Of a stretch of DNA of 64,000 nt, positions 16,762 through 26,874 are shown piece by piece. The stretch is from assembly GCA_002399445.1 (NCBI GenBank), contig DHDR01000011.1, positions 57,673 through 121,672 on the forward strand, given 5' to 3'. Each line of letters begins with the position of its first letter. Position 1 is the first letter of the stretch. A model generated the notes under the pieces. It made no database searches, was not told the origin of the DNA, and was given only the letters and a program-made list of their open reading frames with translations. The stretch is from Ruminococcaceae bacterium UBA4871 (GTDB lineage Bacteria > Bacillota > Clostridia > Oscillospirales > Acutalibacteraceae). The translations under genes and the position numbers were made by a program.

Positions 16762-18516
16762 TTACACGATGCGCCCTGATTTTTCAAGACTTTTCGGGGA
16801 TTTTCTGCGGGATAATGATTTCATATCCTCTTTTGTCAGAATTCCTAAAAGCAGTACACAGATAAAATACAGCAAAGCAGCTGCGCCGATTCCAACAAGG
16901 GTTGCCGCCGCACTGGGAACCCTTACCGCCAGCATCTGCCGCCAAACCAGCTTTGCCGTAACCGCACTGAGTGTCCCTGCCAGCAGCGGCTTACCCAGCA
17001 GGGAAGCAAGATGCAGCCGAATTCCAGTTTCCCGATTCAATGCATAAAGGGAACACAGCAGAATCAGGGCATAACAAACCAGTGTTCCAATTGCCGCACC
17101 CATCACTTGAAAACGCAGGTCCCCAACCAAAACATAGTTAAGAATACTCTTAACCACAAGCCCGCCGAAAAGGAATTTGACCGGCAGGTCAACTCTCCCC
17201 ACTGCCTGCAGCATGCTCTGTACCGGCGTGCTCAGTGCGGAAAAGATCGAAGCGATGCCAAGGATGGACAGAATCCTTCCGGTGATTTCCGGTGCATTCT
17301 GAGCACCAAACAAAAGTCTGCATACTGGCTCTGCCATAAAAGAAAGTCCCAGTCCCATTGGCAGGGTAATCATGGCAGACAGACGGATCACCGACAGGAT
17401 ACATGCCTCCAGCCGCTTGTGAGAACCGGAAGCCCATGCTGCAGTCACACTTGGCAGAGCGCTCATGGCAAAGGCCTGCGTCACAGTGGGCACCAGCATA
17501 AACAGTGTATTCGCATTCGTATAACAACCATACAGAAAGGAAGGGACGCTTTGCATGCGAACCACTTCCTCCGGCAGCAGCTTTCCGTAAATCTGCAGCA
17601 GAGCCGCCGGCATCTGCTGCATCAGATCGGTGAGGCGCTGATTTAAAAGGGCAGTATCCACTAAAGTGGAAAGATTCACAGCCAGCGAACCGAGTGCAAT
17701 CGGCACTGCTGTCCGAATCAGCTCCCTGCGCAGCGTTTTTGCCGGAAGCGGCGGCGGAGCACGACGAAGTTCCGCTTCTGTAATACCATCCCCATTTTTT
17801 CGGTAGTAAATCATCAAAAAGAAAAAAGACAGCATGCTGCCAATCGTTACACCAAAAACTGCCCCGGCAGCACAGGCCGGCAATGCTGCCAATCTGGCAT
17901 ATTCTGCCGACGGCTGGGCAATTCCCCAAACAGTTCCACTCTGTGCATATTCCCGTGCTGCCGCTGCTGACATCCCCCAGCATAGACCCAGCCCGAAAAT
18001 GAGCTTGCCTGCAGCTTCAATGATTTGTGAAACAGCGGTCGGCGTCATGTTCCGCAGGCCCTCATACAAGCCACGGTAAATCGAAATCAGGCTGCAAAAC
18101 AGTGCACACGGTGCCAAAGCCCACACTGCCGGCAAAACGGTCTGCGGGCCTGTACGCACAGCAAGATTGGCAAAGGGCCATGACAGGGCCATCATGAGTC
18201 CAAAGGCACAAATGCCCAGCAGGGTAAACATCCGCACAGAAACCCGATGCAGTTCCCGTACATCCCCAAAACGTCCGCGTGCATACTCTGCGCTGACCAT
18301 GCGGGCCACTGCAGTGGGAAATCCGGCTGCAGAAAGGCTGTAAATCGGAAAATACAGGGAATAAGCACTGCCAAAATAAGCGCTGCCTACCGGCGTTAAG
18401 ATCCAGCTGAGCGGAATTTTAAAAAGTGCACCAAGCACTTTCACAACTGCCACTGCTCCCACCAAAACAGCCGCACCTTTCAGAAAACTTTGAGGACCTC
18501 GTTTCACTCTGCCCAC
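16762..18516 (-). CDS. spoVB: SpoVB-type polysaccharide/lipid flippase (MOP superfamily)
   Basis: A 584-residue polytopic membrane protein with about 14 hydrophobic segments, beginning FLKGAAVLVGAVAVVKVLGA and SAYFGSAYSLYFPIYSLSAAGFPTAVARMVS, the MOP-family N-terminus. SpoVB is a lipid II flippase candidate needed for spore cortex synthesis. The order spoVB-mazG-(hup-yjdF)-rqcP-yabP-yabQ-divIC-yabR matches Bacillus closely, which supports the name over a general polysaccharide exporter. The start is a GTG at 18516 or a nearby GTG nine bases later. Confidence 0.9.
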   Translation of the reverse strand: MGRVKRGPQSFLKGAAVLVGAVAVVKVLGALFKIPLSWILTPVGSAYFGSAYSLYFPIYSLSAAGFPTAVARMVSAEYARGRFGDVRELHRVSVRMFTLLGICAFGLMMALSWPFANLAVRTGPQTVLPAVWALAPCALFCSLISIYRGLYEGLRNMTPTAVSQIIEAAGKLIFGLGLCWGMSAAAAREYAQSGTVWGIAQPSAEYARLAALPACAAGAVFGVTIGSMLSFFFLMIYYRKNGDGITEAELRRAPPPLPAKTLRRELIRTAVPIALGSLAVNLSTLVDTALLNQRLTDLMQQMPAALLQIYGKLLPEEVVRMQSVPSFLYGCYTNANTLFMLVPTVTQAFAMSALPSVTAAWASGSHKRLEACILSVIRLSAMITLPMGLGLSFMAEPVCRLLFGAQNAPEITGRILSILGIASIFSALSTPVQSMLQAVGRVDLPVKFLFGGLVVKSILNYVLVGDLRFQVMGAAIGTLVCYALILLCSLYALNRETGIRLHLASLLGKPLLAGTLSAVTAKLVWRQMLAVRVPSAAATLVGIGAAALLYFICVLLLGILTKEDMKSLSRRKSPKSLEKSGRIV

Positions 18517-18593
18517 TTCCGTTTCTTCACAGTCTTGTTCATACTTATGTGAAAAAGCGGAAAAATATCCGCAGGCCCCTTTGCCGGTAAGCG

Positions 18594-18632
18594 TGTATAA
18601 AAAAGCTGCCGCACTAATTAGCGCAGCAGCTT
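18594..18632 (-). terminator. terminator after zinc-ribbon gene
   Basis: AAGCTGCTGCGC pairs with GTGCGGCAGCTT around a TAATTA loop and is followed by TTTTTTATA on the minus strand. Confidence 0.85.
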
Positions 18633-18648
18633 TCCGTAAATACCAAAA

Positions 18649-19113
18649 TCAGTTTTGAGTTTTTTCGTTTGTATCTTCTTTTTCTTCCGGGTTGTTTGTT
18701 TTTTCTGCAGTTGGTTCTGCCGGCTCCTGAGCTGTAGTGGATTCTGCCGCTTCTGGGTACAACTTCTGTCCACATTTGCTGCAATAAACGGAGCTAGAAG
18801 AATTCTCCTGTCCGCATTTGCTGCAGGTAACATGATTGCGTTTTTCAGAAAGCTGTTCATTCACAGCATCAAGCTGCTCATACAGTTCATCAATTGCGTC
18901 TATACCTTCACGGACTAATTCATTAGAGGAGGAACCTGTTTTTTGGGAATCATACGTCACACGGCCAAGTGCTTCAAACCGCTTGTTAATTTCATTATTC
19001 AGATCGGCTGCGTTAAAACGCAGTTTGGAAATATCCATGAACTGGCCTGCTTTTTCTCCCACTGCTGAAGCAGCGTTTTTCGCGTTGATCATCATATCTT
19101 CAAAAAGTCCCAT
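18649..19113 (-). CDS. zinc-ribbon protein with coiled coil
   Basis: A 154-residue soluble protein of unknown function. Residues 1-95 are helical and charged (two long amphipathic helices). A zinc ribbon follows with two knuckles, CSKCGQ and CSKCGQK, separated by about 12 residues. The tail is acidic, rich in Glu, Thr and Pro and probably disordered. I start at the ATG at 19113 (MGLFEDMM), ten bases after AAGGAG. An upstream GTG is too close to that site. It forms a single-gene unit. Confidence 0.85.
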   Translation of the reverse strand: MGLFEDMMINAKNAASAVGEKAGQFMDISKLRFNAADLNNEINKRFEALGRVTYDSQKTGSSSNELVREGIDAIDELYEQLDAVNEQLSEKRNHVTCSKCGQENSSSSVYCSKCGQKLYPEAAESTTAQEPAEPTAEKTNNPEEKEDTNEKTQN

Positions 19114-19238
19114 ATCCGCCACGCTCCTTATCCGTAAGTATATACTTTAATTGTTTGAATTATACCATGTGCTATCCTGTAATTGCAAGAAAAAGGATAA
19201 AGATTCACCAAGTGTTCATATAAACATCCAGCTCAAAT

Positions 19239-20198
19239 TTAATTATAAAGTCCTCCGCCGATGAATTCCCGGATAAGAGATGTGGGCGGAAGCAAAGATG
19301 CACTTACCGGTGTAAAAAGCATCAAGGCAAATGAAAGTTTGCGCATTTCTTCAGCAATCCAGCCAGTTGACTCCTCCACATTGTGCAGCAGCATCAGTGC
19401 AGGTCCACGCAGGACTCCCAGCTCATAAGCATGCAGAGAATTCACCGTAAAATCCGCCATGCGTTTAAAAGGCTTGATGTATTTACGTTCTCCTTCCATA
19501 ACAGAATTCCACATTTTCAGTGTACTCTCCGGCGTCGTGCTGCGGAAATTATAATCCCGCACCATGCGCCGGATCATACGTACTTCCTGTGCTGACAGCA
19601 ATTCTTCCGTTCCGTTATAAATATTTTGCTTCACACTAATATAAATTCGGGTAATCTGGTTATGGGGAAGTTCTGCAGTCAGCACAGGATTCAATGCATG
19701 AATCCCCTCAATGATAGCAATTCCATTTTTTTTAAGGTTCAGATGGCGAAACTGCGGCTGTGGTCTGTGATGCACAAAATCAAACAGCGGCACATTACAG
19801 CTGCCGGAAGTCACCAGATCATGCAGGCACTGCTGAATACAGTCCAGCCGAAGCGCTTCCAGACATTCAAAATCATGCTGTCCGTCAGCCCAGTACGGTG
19901 TTTCCTCTTCGGCACGGTAAAAGTCATCCAAAGAAATCATTTCTGTCTGATGCCCCAGTTGATTCAGTGCATCCGCCAAAAAATGTGCGGTAGTCGTTTT
20001 GCCGCTGCTGCTTGGCCCAGACAGTAACACCACTTGGCAGCCGCGTGCAGCTACTTTTTTTGCCAGTTTACAGATACTGTCATGAAAATGCTTATCTGTA
20101 TGTAAAACCAGTTTTTCTGGATTTTTCTGCGCCATCCGGTTAATATCTGCCAAATTATTTGTAAAGTGAACATATTCAGGAGAATAAGAACTGCTCAT
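19239..20198 (-). CDS. nucleoside (uridine) kinase family protein
   Basis: A 319-residue P-loop kinase of the uridine kinase/phosphoribulokinase family. The Walker A motif is GPSSSGKTTTAHFLADAL. SLDDFYRAEEETPYW and FDFVHHRPQ match the nucleoside-binding and lid regions, and IIEGIHALNPVLT is the Walker B-type strand. Family members often carry an N-terminal TGS/threonyl-tRNA-synthetase-like extension, which is missing here, so this is a short form. It overlaps the end of hemZ by 23 bases and has AAAGGTGA upstream, so it is translated from the same message. Confidence 0.88.
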   Translation of the reverse strand: MSSSYSPEYVHFTNNLADINRMAQKNPEKLVLHTDKHFHDSICKLAKKVAARGCQVVLLSGPSSSGKTTTAHFLADALNQLGHQTEMISLDDFYRAEEETPYWADGQHDFECLEALRLDCIQQCLHDLVTSGSCNVPLFDFVHHRPQPQFRHLNLKKNGIAIIEGIHALNPVLTAELPHNQITRIYISVKQNIYNGTEELLSAQEVRMIRRMVRDYNFRSTTPESTLKMWNSVMEGERKYIKPFKRMADFTVNSLHAYELGVLRGPALMLLHNVEESTGWIAEEMRKLSFALMLFTPVSASLLPPTSLIREFIGGGLYN

Positions 20199-21657
20199 AG
20201 ATTTGCTTCACCTTTGCTTTCCGTTCCAGCACTTCCCTGTACCGGGAAATGTACTCATGAGGATACTTAAAATTATATACCCGCACCAGCCGTCCACTTC
20301 CAGAAGGATCACACACTTTTGTCCCCGCACCAGCGCCGCAGGCCAAAACGGTTTGGCTTTCGTCCATAATGGCGGCATTATAAAAGCTCTCCGCCCCCGG
20401 CTTTGCAAATCCAACATTTTCCATCCCGCCGAGGATACGCGTTTGACGATAAAGATAATAGGGATGCCATCCGCCGCCAATCAGCTTTGTTCCCGCATAA
20501 TCCAGCATCTTCGCCACATCTGCACCGGATGCAGGTTTCACCTTTTCCTGAAAAATACGGGAAGAGCGCTTCAAAGATAAGGTATGGACGGTAATGCTTT
20601 CCGGTTCAAGTGCACAAACCTTATCCACTGTATCTGCAAATCCAGCCGGCGTATCCAGAGGAAGACCCGCAATTAAATCCATGTTGATGTCCCGAAAGCC
20701 GGCTTCCCGTGCCATCTGAAAGGCATCAAAGACCTGCTGGACTGTATGTCTGCGGCCAATTGCCTGCAGAACACGGTCCTGCATTGTCTGGGGATTGATG
20801 CTGATTCGCGTTATCCCTCGGCGGATCAGGCCCTGCAGCTTTTCCTCTGTGATGGTATCCGGCCGTCCGGCTTCCACCGTGAATTCCAAACATTCTGATA
20901 AGTCAAAGGAACTCTGCACTGCCGCAAGCACTCTGTCCATCTGAGCTGCTGTCAGTGTTGTCGGCGTCCCTCCGCCCATGTACACCGACTGCAGCGTCAG
21001 GTGCAGGTCTCGTGCCGTCCTGCCTGCTGCCTGAATCTCTTTGCACAAACAAGCAACATAATCTGGAATCAATTGAATCGTTTTTTCCACAGTTGTCGAA
21101 ACGAATGAACAGTAGGCACACCGGCTCGGACAAAAGGGGATGCCGATATATAAGCTGAATCCATTCGGCTTTTCCCGGCTCAAAAGCTGCCGCTCATTGT
21201 CCATCGTCAACCGTGCCAGCTCCATTTTTCTTTCACTGACATGATATGCCTTCTGAAACACGTTTAGTGCTTTTTCCTGTCCATATTGGCCAATAAGGTT
21301 CCGCAGAAGTTTCACTGGACGTACACCGGTAAGAATACCCCACTGCGGTGTGAAACCGGTCTGCTGTACCAGCAGGCCATAAAGCAGCTCTGCAAGCTGA
21401 CGCTCCGGATTCTTGTCTCCATAAAGATTGGGAATATAGTCTGCTTCTGCTGTATGCTCTGTTTGACCATCCAGCAGCCGGGCTGTCATATGCAAAGTAC
21501 CGCCTGTTTTCTGCAGTCCGGCATACGCTGTCAGGGTATCCGGTGCCTCGGGAATTCCCCTGTTTTCCAAAACGCAGATAGATTCTTCCGGATAAAATAG
21601 GCGGCATAGCTTTTCCAATTCATAGTGGAAAGGATTATTTTCGAGTATCAGATTCAT
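20176..21657 (-). CDS. hemZ: HemZ-type radical SAM coproporphyrinogen dehydrogenase
   Basis: A 493-residue radical SAM enzyme. The [4Fe-4S] motif is PFCPSRCAYCSF (C-x3-C-x2-C), followed by VYMGGGTPTTL and the HemN-like core (TVEAGRPDTIT, RISINPQTMQDRVL, DINMDLIAGLP). The family includes the oxygen-independent coproporphyrinogen III oxidases. In Clostridia without a heme pathway these HemZ proteins may do something else, so the exact reaction is not certain. Its ATG overlaps the MBL gene stop (ATGA). Confidence 0.9.
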   Translation of the reverse strand: MNLILENNPFHYELEKLCRLFYPEESICVLENRGIPEAPDTLTAYAGLQKTGGTLHMTARLLDGQTEHTAEADYIPNLYGDKNPERQLAELLYGLLVQQTGFTPQWGILTGVRPVKLLRNLIGQYGQEKALNVFQKAYHVSERKMELARLTMDNERQLLSREKPNGFSLYIGIPFCPSRCAYCSFVSTTVEKTIQLIPDYVACLCKEIQAAGRTARDLHLTLQSVYMGGGTPTTLTAAQMDRVLAAVQSSFDLSECLEFTVEAGRPDTITEEKLQGLIRRGITRISINPQTMQDRVLQAIGRRHTVQQVFDAFQMAREAGFRDINMDLIAGLPLDTPAGFADTVDKVCALEPESITVHTLSLKRSSRIFQEKVKPASGADVAKMLDYAGTKLIGGGWHPYYLYRQTRILGGMENVGFAKPGAESFYNAAIMDESQTVLACGAGAGTKVCDPSGSGRLVRVYNFKYPHEYISRYREVLERKAKVKQIYEQFLFS

Positions 21658-22277
21658 TTTTCGGTTCCCATATATGGATTATTTTTACGTTCCCAATCCA
21701 GTGTTGTCTCAAATTCATGCCCGGGCAGGACACGGTAATTCCCCGGCAGGGCACCTAATTTCTGTGCAGAGCGGAGAATGTCCTGATAACTTCCGGTCGG
21801 AAAGTCGGTGCGCCCAACCGTTCCGCACATCACAGTATCCCCGGAAAAGAGTGCATTTTCAACAAGATAGCAGCATCCGCCGCATGTATGTCCCGGCGTA
21901 TGCATCACTTTAATTTTCAGACTGCCCAGTTCAATACTGTCGCCGTCCCGCAGCAAAACATCCGGTACAAAAGGAGGGATGCTTCCGAGTCCCATGGCAT
22001 TGCTGAGGTTTAAAACTGGATTAGACGGAAAATCATGTTCTTTTTCATCCATATAAATTTTTGCACCGGTTTGAGAAACGACTTGGCTGACACCCGTAAT
22101 ATGATCAAAATGCCCATGCGTCAGCAGTACCATTTTCACATGATTCTGTTTGACTGCCTTTTCCAGTTTACTGTCGAAAAAGCCGGGATCAATCACTGCC
22201 GTTTCTTTGGTTTTGTCATCAGTCAGCAAATAACAGTTTGTTGGCAGCGGCCCGCCCGGTATTTTTTGAATCTGCAT
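21654..22277 (-). CDS. MBL-fold metallo-hydrolase (glyoxalase II-like)
   Basis: A 207-residue metallo-beta-lactamase fold hydrolase. THGHFDHITG is the metal-binding HxHxDH motif. Further ligands lie in HTPGHTCGGCCYL, FSGDTVMCGTVGRTD and VLPGHEFET. The group includes hydroxyacylglutathione hydrolase-like and thioester hydrolases. The substrate is unknown. I start at the ATG at 22277, six bases after GGGAGG. It ends by overlapping hemZ (ATGA). Confidence 0.9.
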   Translation of the reverse strand: MQIQKIPGGPLPTNCYLLTDDKTKETAVIDPGFFDSKLEKAVKQNHVKMVLLTHGHFDHITGVSQVVSQTGAKIYMDEKEHDFPSNPVLNLSNAMGLGSIPPFVPDVLLRDGDSIELGSLKIKVMHTPGHTCGGCCYLVENALFSGDTVMCGTVGRTDFPTGSYQDILRSAQKLGALPGNYRVLPGHEFETTLDWERKNNPYMGTEK

Positions 22278-22378
22278 GAAGTGCCTCCCTATTGCTGATT
22301 TTCTCACAACTTATTATAGAACAGAAACTTTTCTAAACTGATATTCTAAATTCAAACTGAAACGAATTTACCGACCGC

Positions 22379-24562
22379 TTAAGTACGCTGGATAGCTTCA
22401 ACCCCGCTAACCGAATTCAGACGGTTTATAATGCTTTCTAAATGGGTCAAGCCATTGACCGTTATAGTTGCAGAAATCATAGCACGGCCGTCTTTTAATT
22501 CTCTGGAGTTCAGGGAATGGATAAACAAATGCATACTGAAAAGCTGCTGCGTCACATCCGCCAGAAGACCGGAGCGGTCGCCTGCTACGATTTTCAGTGT
22601 GGTCTGGAACTCTTCCTTCACTTCTCCCGCCCAATGTGCACGAATCCAGCGCTCCGGCTCTGTGGCATCTGAAAGAGGATGCGGAACATTGCTGCAGGTC
22701 TTTTTGTGAATGGACACACCATATCCGCGAGTGATAAAGCCAATGATTTCATCCCCCGGAAGCGGATTACAGCAACGGGCAAACTTGACCAGACAGTCTT
22801 CCATACCATCTACAATAACTCCGCTGGCTGCTTTGCGGTGAGGATTTTGCTGAGGCCGGCTCTGCTGTTCCTGATGGTGTGTTTTGAGGTATTCTTCCTT
22901 AAGGTGCGGCATCACTTTCCAAAGCTGAATGCCGCCGTAACCGACTGCCGCATAGACATCTTCTACGCAGGTACAATTCTGCTTTGTGCCCAGCCGCATC
23001 AGCAGTGTTTCCATTTCTTTTGCAGAAAGAGAGATCCCGTTGCGCTTAAACTCCCGTTCAACCTCATTCTGCCCTTCCACAATATTTTCATCACGTTTTT
23101 CTTTTTTAAACCACGTGCGGATTTTATTGCGTGCCTCGCTTGTCTTGACAATTTTGAGCCAGTCGCGGCTTGGTCCATGTGTTTCCTTGCTGGTGATAAT
23201 GTCAACAATTTGTCCGGTCTTTAACTTCGTGGTCAGTGGGACAATCCGCTTATCCACTTTTGCACCGACCATGCGGTTCCCAATCGCACTGTGAATGGCA
23301 TACGCAAAATCAATTACTGTGCTGCCTGACGGCAAATTGATAACATCACCGCGTGGCGTAAAAACATAAACTTCATCCGGTGTTAAATCCGATTTAATAA
23401 TATGAATTAAGTCAGTTGCATCTGTCGAATTCTTTTGTTCTTCCAAAATTTCACGAATCCATGCAAGCCGTTTTTCCATACCGCTGCGAGAAGGCTTGCC
23501 GTTTGTCATGCCTAATTTATATTTCCAGTGCGCCGCAATGCCATATTCTGCTGTGTGGTGCATTTCCCACGTACGGATTTGAATCTCAAAAGGAATCCCG
23601 TCCTTACCGATAACCGTCGTATGCAAAGACTGATACATATTCGGTTTTGGTGTGGAAATATAGTCCTTAAAGCGGTTTGGAAGCGGCCGAAACATATCAT
23701 GCATGATTCCCAGCACATTATAACAGTCATTCACGGTATCCACGATAACACGCACAGCATAAATATCATAAATCTCATCCATGTCGCGCCCCTGAACGAA
23801 CATTTTGCGGTAAATTCCATTGATGCTTTTCACTCGGCCGGAGACATAAACATTGGGGATGGTTTCTGCAACACGGTTCTTGATCAGCTGCTTTGTTTTT
23901 TCGATAAATGCATTGCGTTCATCCCGACGCAGAGCTAGGCTGTCTTCTATTTCCTTGTAAGCATAAGGGTCAAGGATGCGCAGGGACAGGTCTTCCAGTT
24001 CTTCTTTGATCGCGCGAATTCCGAGCCGATGTGCAATCGGTGCATAGACTTCCATGCTCTCCAATGCCTTTTCGCGCTGTTTCTCTGGTTCCCAATACTG
24101 AGCCGTGCGCATATTGTGCAGACGGTCCGCCAATTTAATAATGATTACCCGAATATCTTCATTCATGGCAATCAGCATTTTACGGAGATTTTCCGCCTGC
24201 TGCACTGCACGGGAATTGTAAGGGAGCCTGCCCATCTTTGTAATTTTGGTTACACCGTCCACCAATCCGGCAATCTCACTGCCAAACATGCGGCGCAATT
24301 CTTCCAAACTGATTTTTGTATCTTCCACCACATCATGCAGCAGACCGGCTGCAATGCACTCGCTGTCCATACCAAGCTGCACAAGGATACATGCTACAGC
24401 AACCGGATGCGTGATATAAGGCAGGCCGGAAAGACGTTTCTGTTCCCCGTGAGCAGAATCTGCCAAATCATATGCCCTGCGGATTAATTTCATATCATAA
24501 TCGTGTTCACTTTGAGAAATCAAAACGATCAGGTCATTGAAAATTCCCCCGCCATTTTCCAT
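22379..24562 (-). CDS. rel: bifunctional (p)ppGpp synthetase/hydrolase Rel
   Basis: A 727-residue stringent-response enzyme that makes and degrades (p)ppGpp. Domains run in the usual order. The HD hydrolase has HDVVEDT at 76-82 and is intact. The synthetase domain follows (RVKSINGIYRKM, YDIYAVRVIV, YQSLHTTVIG). The TGS domain has VFTPRGDVINLP near 390, then a helical/zinc-finger region (CCNPLPGDEIIGFITRG), and an ACT domain forms the C-terminus. The intact HD and synthetase residues suggest both activities. I start at the ATG at 24562. A GTG nine bases upstream is possible. It follows recJ by about 15 bases. Confidence 0.97.
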   Translation of the reverse strand: MENGGGIFNDLIVLISQSEHDYDMKLIRRAYDLADSAHGEQKRLSGLPYITHPVAVACILVQLGMDSECIAAGLLHDVVEDTKISLEELRRMFGSEIAGLVDGVTKITKMGRLPYNSRAVQQAENLRKMLIAMNEDIRVIIIKLADRLHNMRTAQYWEPEKQREKALESMEVYAPIAHRLGIRAIKEELEDLSLRILDPYAYKEIEDSLALRRDERNAFIEKTKQLIKNRVAETIPNVYVSGRVKSINGIYRKMFVQGRDMDEIYDIYAVRVIVDTVNDCYNVLGIMHDMFRPLPNRFKDYISTPKPNMYQSLHTTVIGKDGIPFEIQIRTWEMHHTAEYGIAAHWKYKLGMTNGKPSRSGMEKRLAWIREILEEQKNSTDATDLIHIIKSDLTPDEVYVFTPRGDVINLPSGSTVIDFAYAIHSAIGNRMVGAKVDKRIVPLTTKLKTGQIVDIITSKETHGPSRDWLKIVKTSEARNKIRTWFKKEKRDENIVEGQNEVEREFKRNGISLSAKEMETLLMRLGTKQNCTCVEDVYAAVGYGGIQLWKVMPHLKEEYLKTHHQEQQSRPQQNPHRKAASGVIVDGMEDCLVKFARCCNPLPGDEIIGFITRGYGVSIHKKTCSNVPHPLSDATEPERWIRAHWAGEVKEEFQTTLKIVAGDRSGLLADVTQQLFSMHLFIHSLNSRELKDGRAMISATITVNGLTHLESIINRLNSVSGVEAIQRT

Positions 24563-24577
24563 ATTCCTCACACTCCC

Positions 24578-26650
24578 TTACAAATGCTGTACGGTCTGGA
24601 CTTGTGTATTCAAATTATGTAGAAAAGGACTGCTGAAAAGGTCCACTTTCTCTTTTACTGGACACATCTCAATCCTGTACTGCATACCGAACATTTCTTC
24701 CCGAACTAAGCCATGTTCCTGAAAGAGTTCTAAGCAAACCAGCAGACGGGCAAAAGGCATATCTGCATATCCGGCCAGTTCTTCCGCACCGCCGCAGTAG
24801 CCGCCCTGCGTACGCAAGGTGCGGTAAAGGGCAGCACAGGCTGTACGGTCGGGCAGAAGCTGCTGCAATTCCTCCGGTGTCAGCGGATCCCCTCGTTTTG
24901 CTTTTTCAAAAAGTGCCTGTCCGTCCAGCAGGCGCTCCGTGTCACACCCCGCCAGCTTGATTTCACGGACAATAACCGAGAGCAGGTCATTCCCATTGTA
25001 TGAATTGATTCTCAACTCTACCGCCAAGTCCAGCTGATTCCCCGCCTTATAGGGGAAGTCATCGAGTGTCATTCCAAATTTCATACAGCGGATGCGTACT
25101 CCTCTGCATGTGCAGACCAAACGCAAATGCCGACCATTGCTAACCGGCTGAATTTCCTGTAAGGTAACTCCAAAGAGGCCATAAAGCGGTTTGGGGTTAT
25201 CCGTGCCAAAAGGCTCCAGCAGCTGAGCTGCACGCGGAAGCTCCAGTGAAAGCCGCGCTGGTTTCAGGATACCATCCAAATGCAGCTCCGGTACCGGCAT
25301 CTTCCCCTGCGTGGCGGCATAGGCATTGATACGCCGACGGAACTCCGCCGTATTTTCAGCAGGCATTGTTAATCCCGCTGCCATAGGATGACCGCCAAAT
25401 TTTGTCAGCAGATCCGAACAGGCCGACACTGCCTGAAAAAGAGAAAAGCCCGCAATGCTGCGTCCGGAACCTTTTGCTTCTTCTGCACCAACAGATAGGA
25501 CGATACAAGGCTTTCCAAATGTTTCCACAATTCTGCTGGCAACAATTCCGATTACGCCATGATGCCAGTCGCGCCCTTCCACCACCAGCACACGGTCCAG
25601 TAACCGGTTCGGTTCCTGACGAAGCTGCTGCATGGCACTTTCCAAAATTTCCGATTCCAACTGTCTGCGGTAATCATTATCATCACAAATATCTGCCGCA
25701 AGGGAACATGCTTCGTCCGGATCTTCGCTCAGCAGCAGACGTACTGCCCGCTCTGAGGAACCAATCCGGCCTGTTGCATTGATACGCGGGACAATTCCAA
25801 AAGCGACCTGTTCTGCTGTTAATTTCCGGTCGGCAAGGCCTGCCTTTTCCATAAGTGCCCGCAGACCCGGCCTGTCCGTGCGCGGAAGCATTTCCAAACC
25901 CTTTTGGATAAAGGTCCGATTTTGTCCAGTTACCGGAACAACATCACCAATGGTACCAATTGTCAGCAAATCTGCGTATGTCTCCAGCAGAAGTTTCTGA
26001 TCAGAATCCGGCCCTTCCAAAGCTTGTACCAATTTAAAAGCGAGGCCGGCACCGCAAAGGCAGGAACATCCGCTGGTGTCATCTTCGCGGAATGGGTCCA
26101 CCACTGCATCTGCAGCCGGAAGCTGGGGACGCGGTCTGTGATGATCCGTCACCACAACATCCATGCCCAATTCTTTGGCACGGTCAATTTCTTTAAGCGA
26201 AGAAATTCCGTTATCCACAGTTACAATCAGGTCTACCTGATGTTCATGTAAAGTTTCAACAGCCGTCATATTCAGGCCGTAACCTTCGCCTTCCCGCTCA
26301 GGGATATAAAACGAAACATCCGCACCGCAGGATTCCAGATAAGAATATAAGATTGCTGTTGCCGTCACGCCATCCGCATCATAATCTCCATAGACTGCAA
26401 TTTTTTCAAAGTTATCCACTGCATAGCGGATTCGCTCTGCTGCTTTCTCCATATCGACAATCTGGAATGGATCACTCAGCGGCACCCCATTTAACAGATC
26501 AGCCGCATCCTGTGCTGTTTGGCAACCGCGGGCCTGCAGCAGTGCCGCAGTGGCTGCAGGGATTCCCGTCTGCTGGGCAATTTCGCGCACCGTGCCCCGA
26601 TCATAAGATGCGACTACCCATTTTTTCAGTGCCAACCGATATTCACCCAT
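24578..26650 (-). CDS. recJ: single-stranded-DNA-specific exonuclease RecJ
   Basis: A 690-residue 5'-3' exonuclease of the DHH superfamily used in recombination and base-excision repair. Catalytic motifs are visible: DYDADGVTA (89-97), VDNGISSL, VVTDHHRPR (DHH), then the DHHA1 part with GIVASRIVE and SVGAEEAKGSGRS, and KFGGHPMAAGLTM. The C-terminal OB-fold and an extra tail complete the Firmicute-type protein. I start at the ATG at 26650 (MGEYRLALKKWVV), which has GGAG five bases upstream. A longer frame adds 22 unlikely residues. It is transcribed before rel. Confidence 0.95.
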   Translation of the reverse strand: MGEYRLALKKWVVASYDRGTVREIAQQTGIPAATAALLQARGCQTAQDAADLLNGVPLSDPFQIVDMEKAAERIRYAVDNFEKIAVYGDYDADGVTATAILYSYLESCGADVSFYIPEREGEGYGLNMTAVETLHEHQVDLIVTVDNGISSLKEIDRAKELGMDVVVTDHHRPRPQLPAADAVVDPFREDDTSGCSCLCGAGLAFKLVQALEGPDSDQKLLLETYADLLTIGTIGDVVPVTGQNRTFIQKGLEMLPRTDRPGLRALMEKAGLADRKLTAEQVAFGIVPRINATGRIGSSERAVRLLLSEDPDEACSLAADICDDNDYRRQLESEILESAMQQLRQEPNRLLDRVLVVEGRDWHHGVIGIVASRIVETFGKPCIVLSVGAEEAKGSGRSIAGFSLFQAVSACSDLLTKFGGHPMAAGLTMPAENTAEFRRRINAYAATQGKMPVPELHLDGILKPARLSLELPRAAQLLEPFGTDNPKPLYGLFGVTLQEIQPVSNGRHLRLVCTCRGVRIRCMKFGMTLDDFPYKAGNQLDLAVELRINSYNGNDLLSVIVREIKLAGCDTERLLDGQALFEKAKRGDPLTPEELQQLLPDRTACAALYRTLRTQGGYCGGAEELAGYADMPFARLLVCLELFQEHGLVREEMFGMQYRIEMCPVKEKVDLFSSPFLHNLNTQVQTVQHL

Positions 26651-26804
26651 CCTCTCTCCGGCAGTATTTCTGCCAGTCATCATTCTCAAAAGGAAGTCAG
26701 ACAACCGACGCACCATTTTGCTATGGCTGCCTGTAAAAAATGCAGATATTATATTTTAGCATTTTATATGATTATATTCAATCTTTTTCCTATGTTTTCT
26801 ATCT

Positions 26805-26851
26805 ATAATAATCACCGCCCATGACACTGTGCAGACAGTGCCCGGGCGGTT
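26805..26851 (-). terminator. terminator after cdaR
   Basis: ACCGCCCGGGCACTGTC pairs imperfectly with GTGTCATGGGCGGT on the minus strand and is followed by an AT-rich tract. It closes the cdaA-cdaR operon. The 224-base gap to recJ holds nothing else I can identify. Confidence 0.65.
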
Positions 26852-26874
26852 ACTTACGGTTGTTTAAATATTTG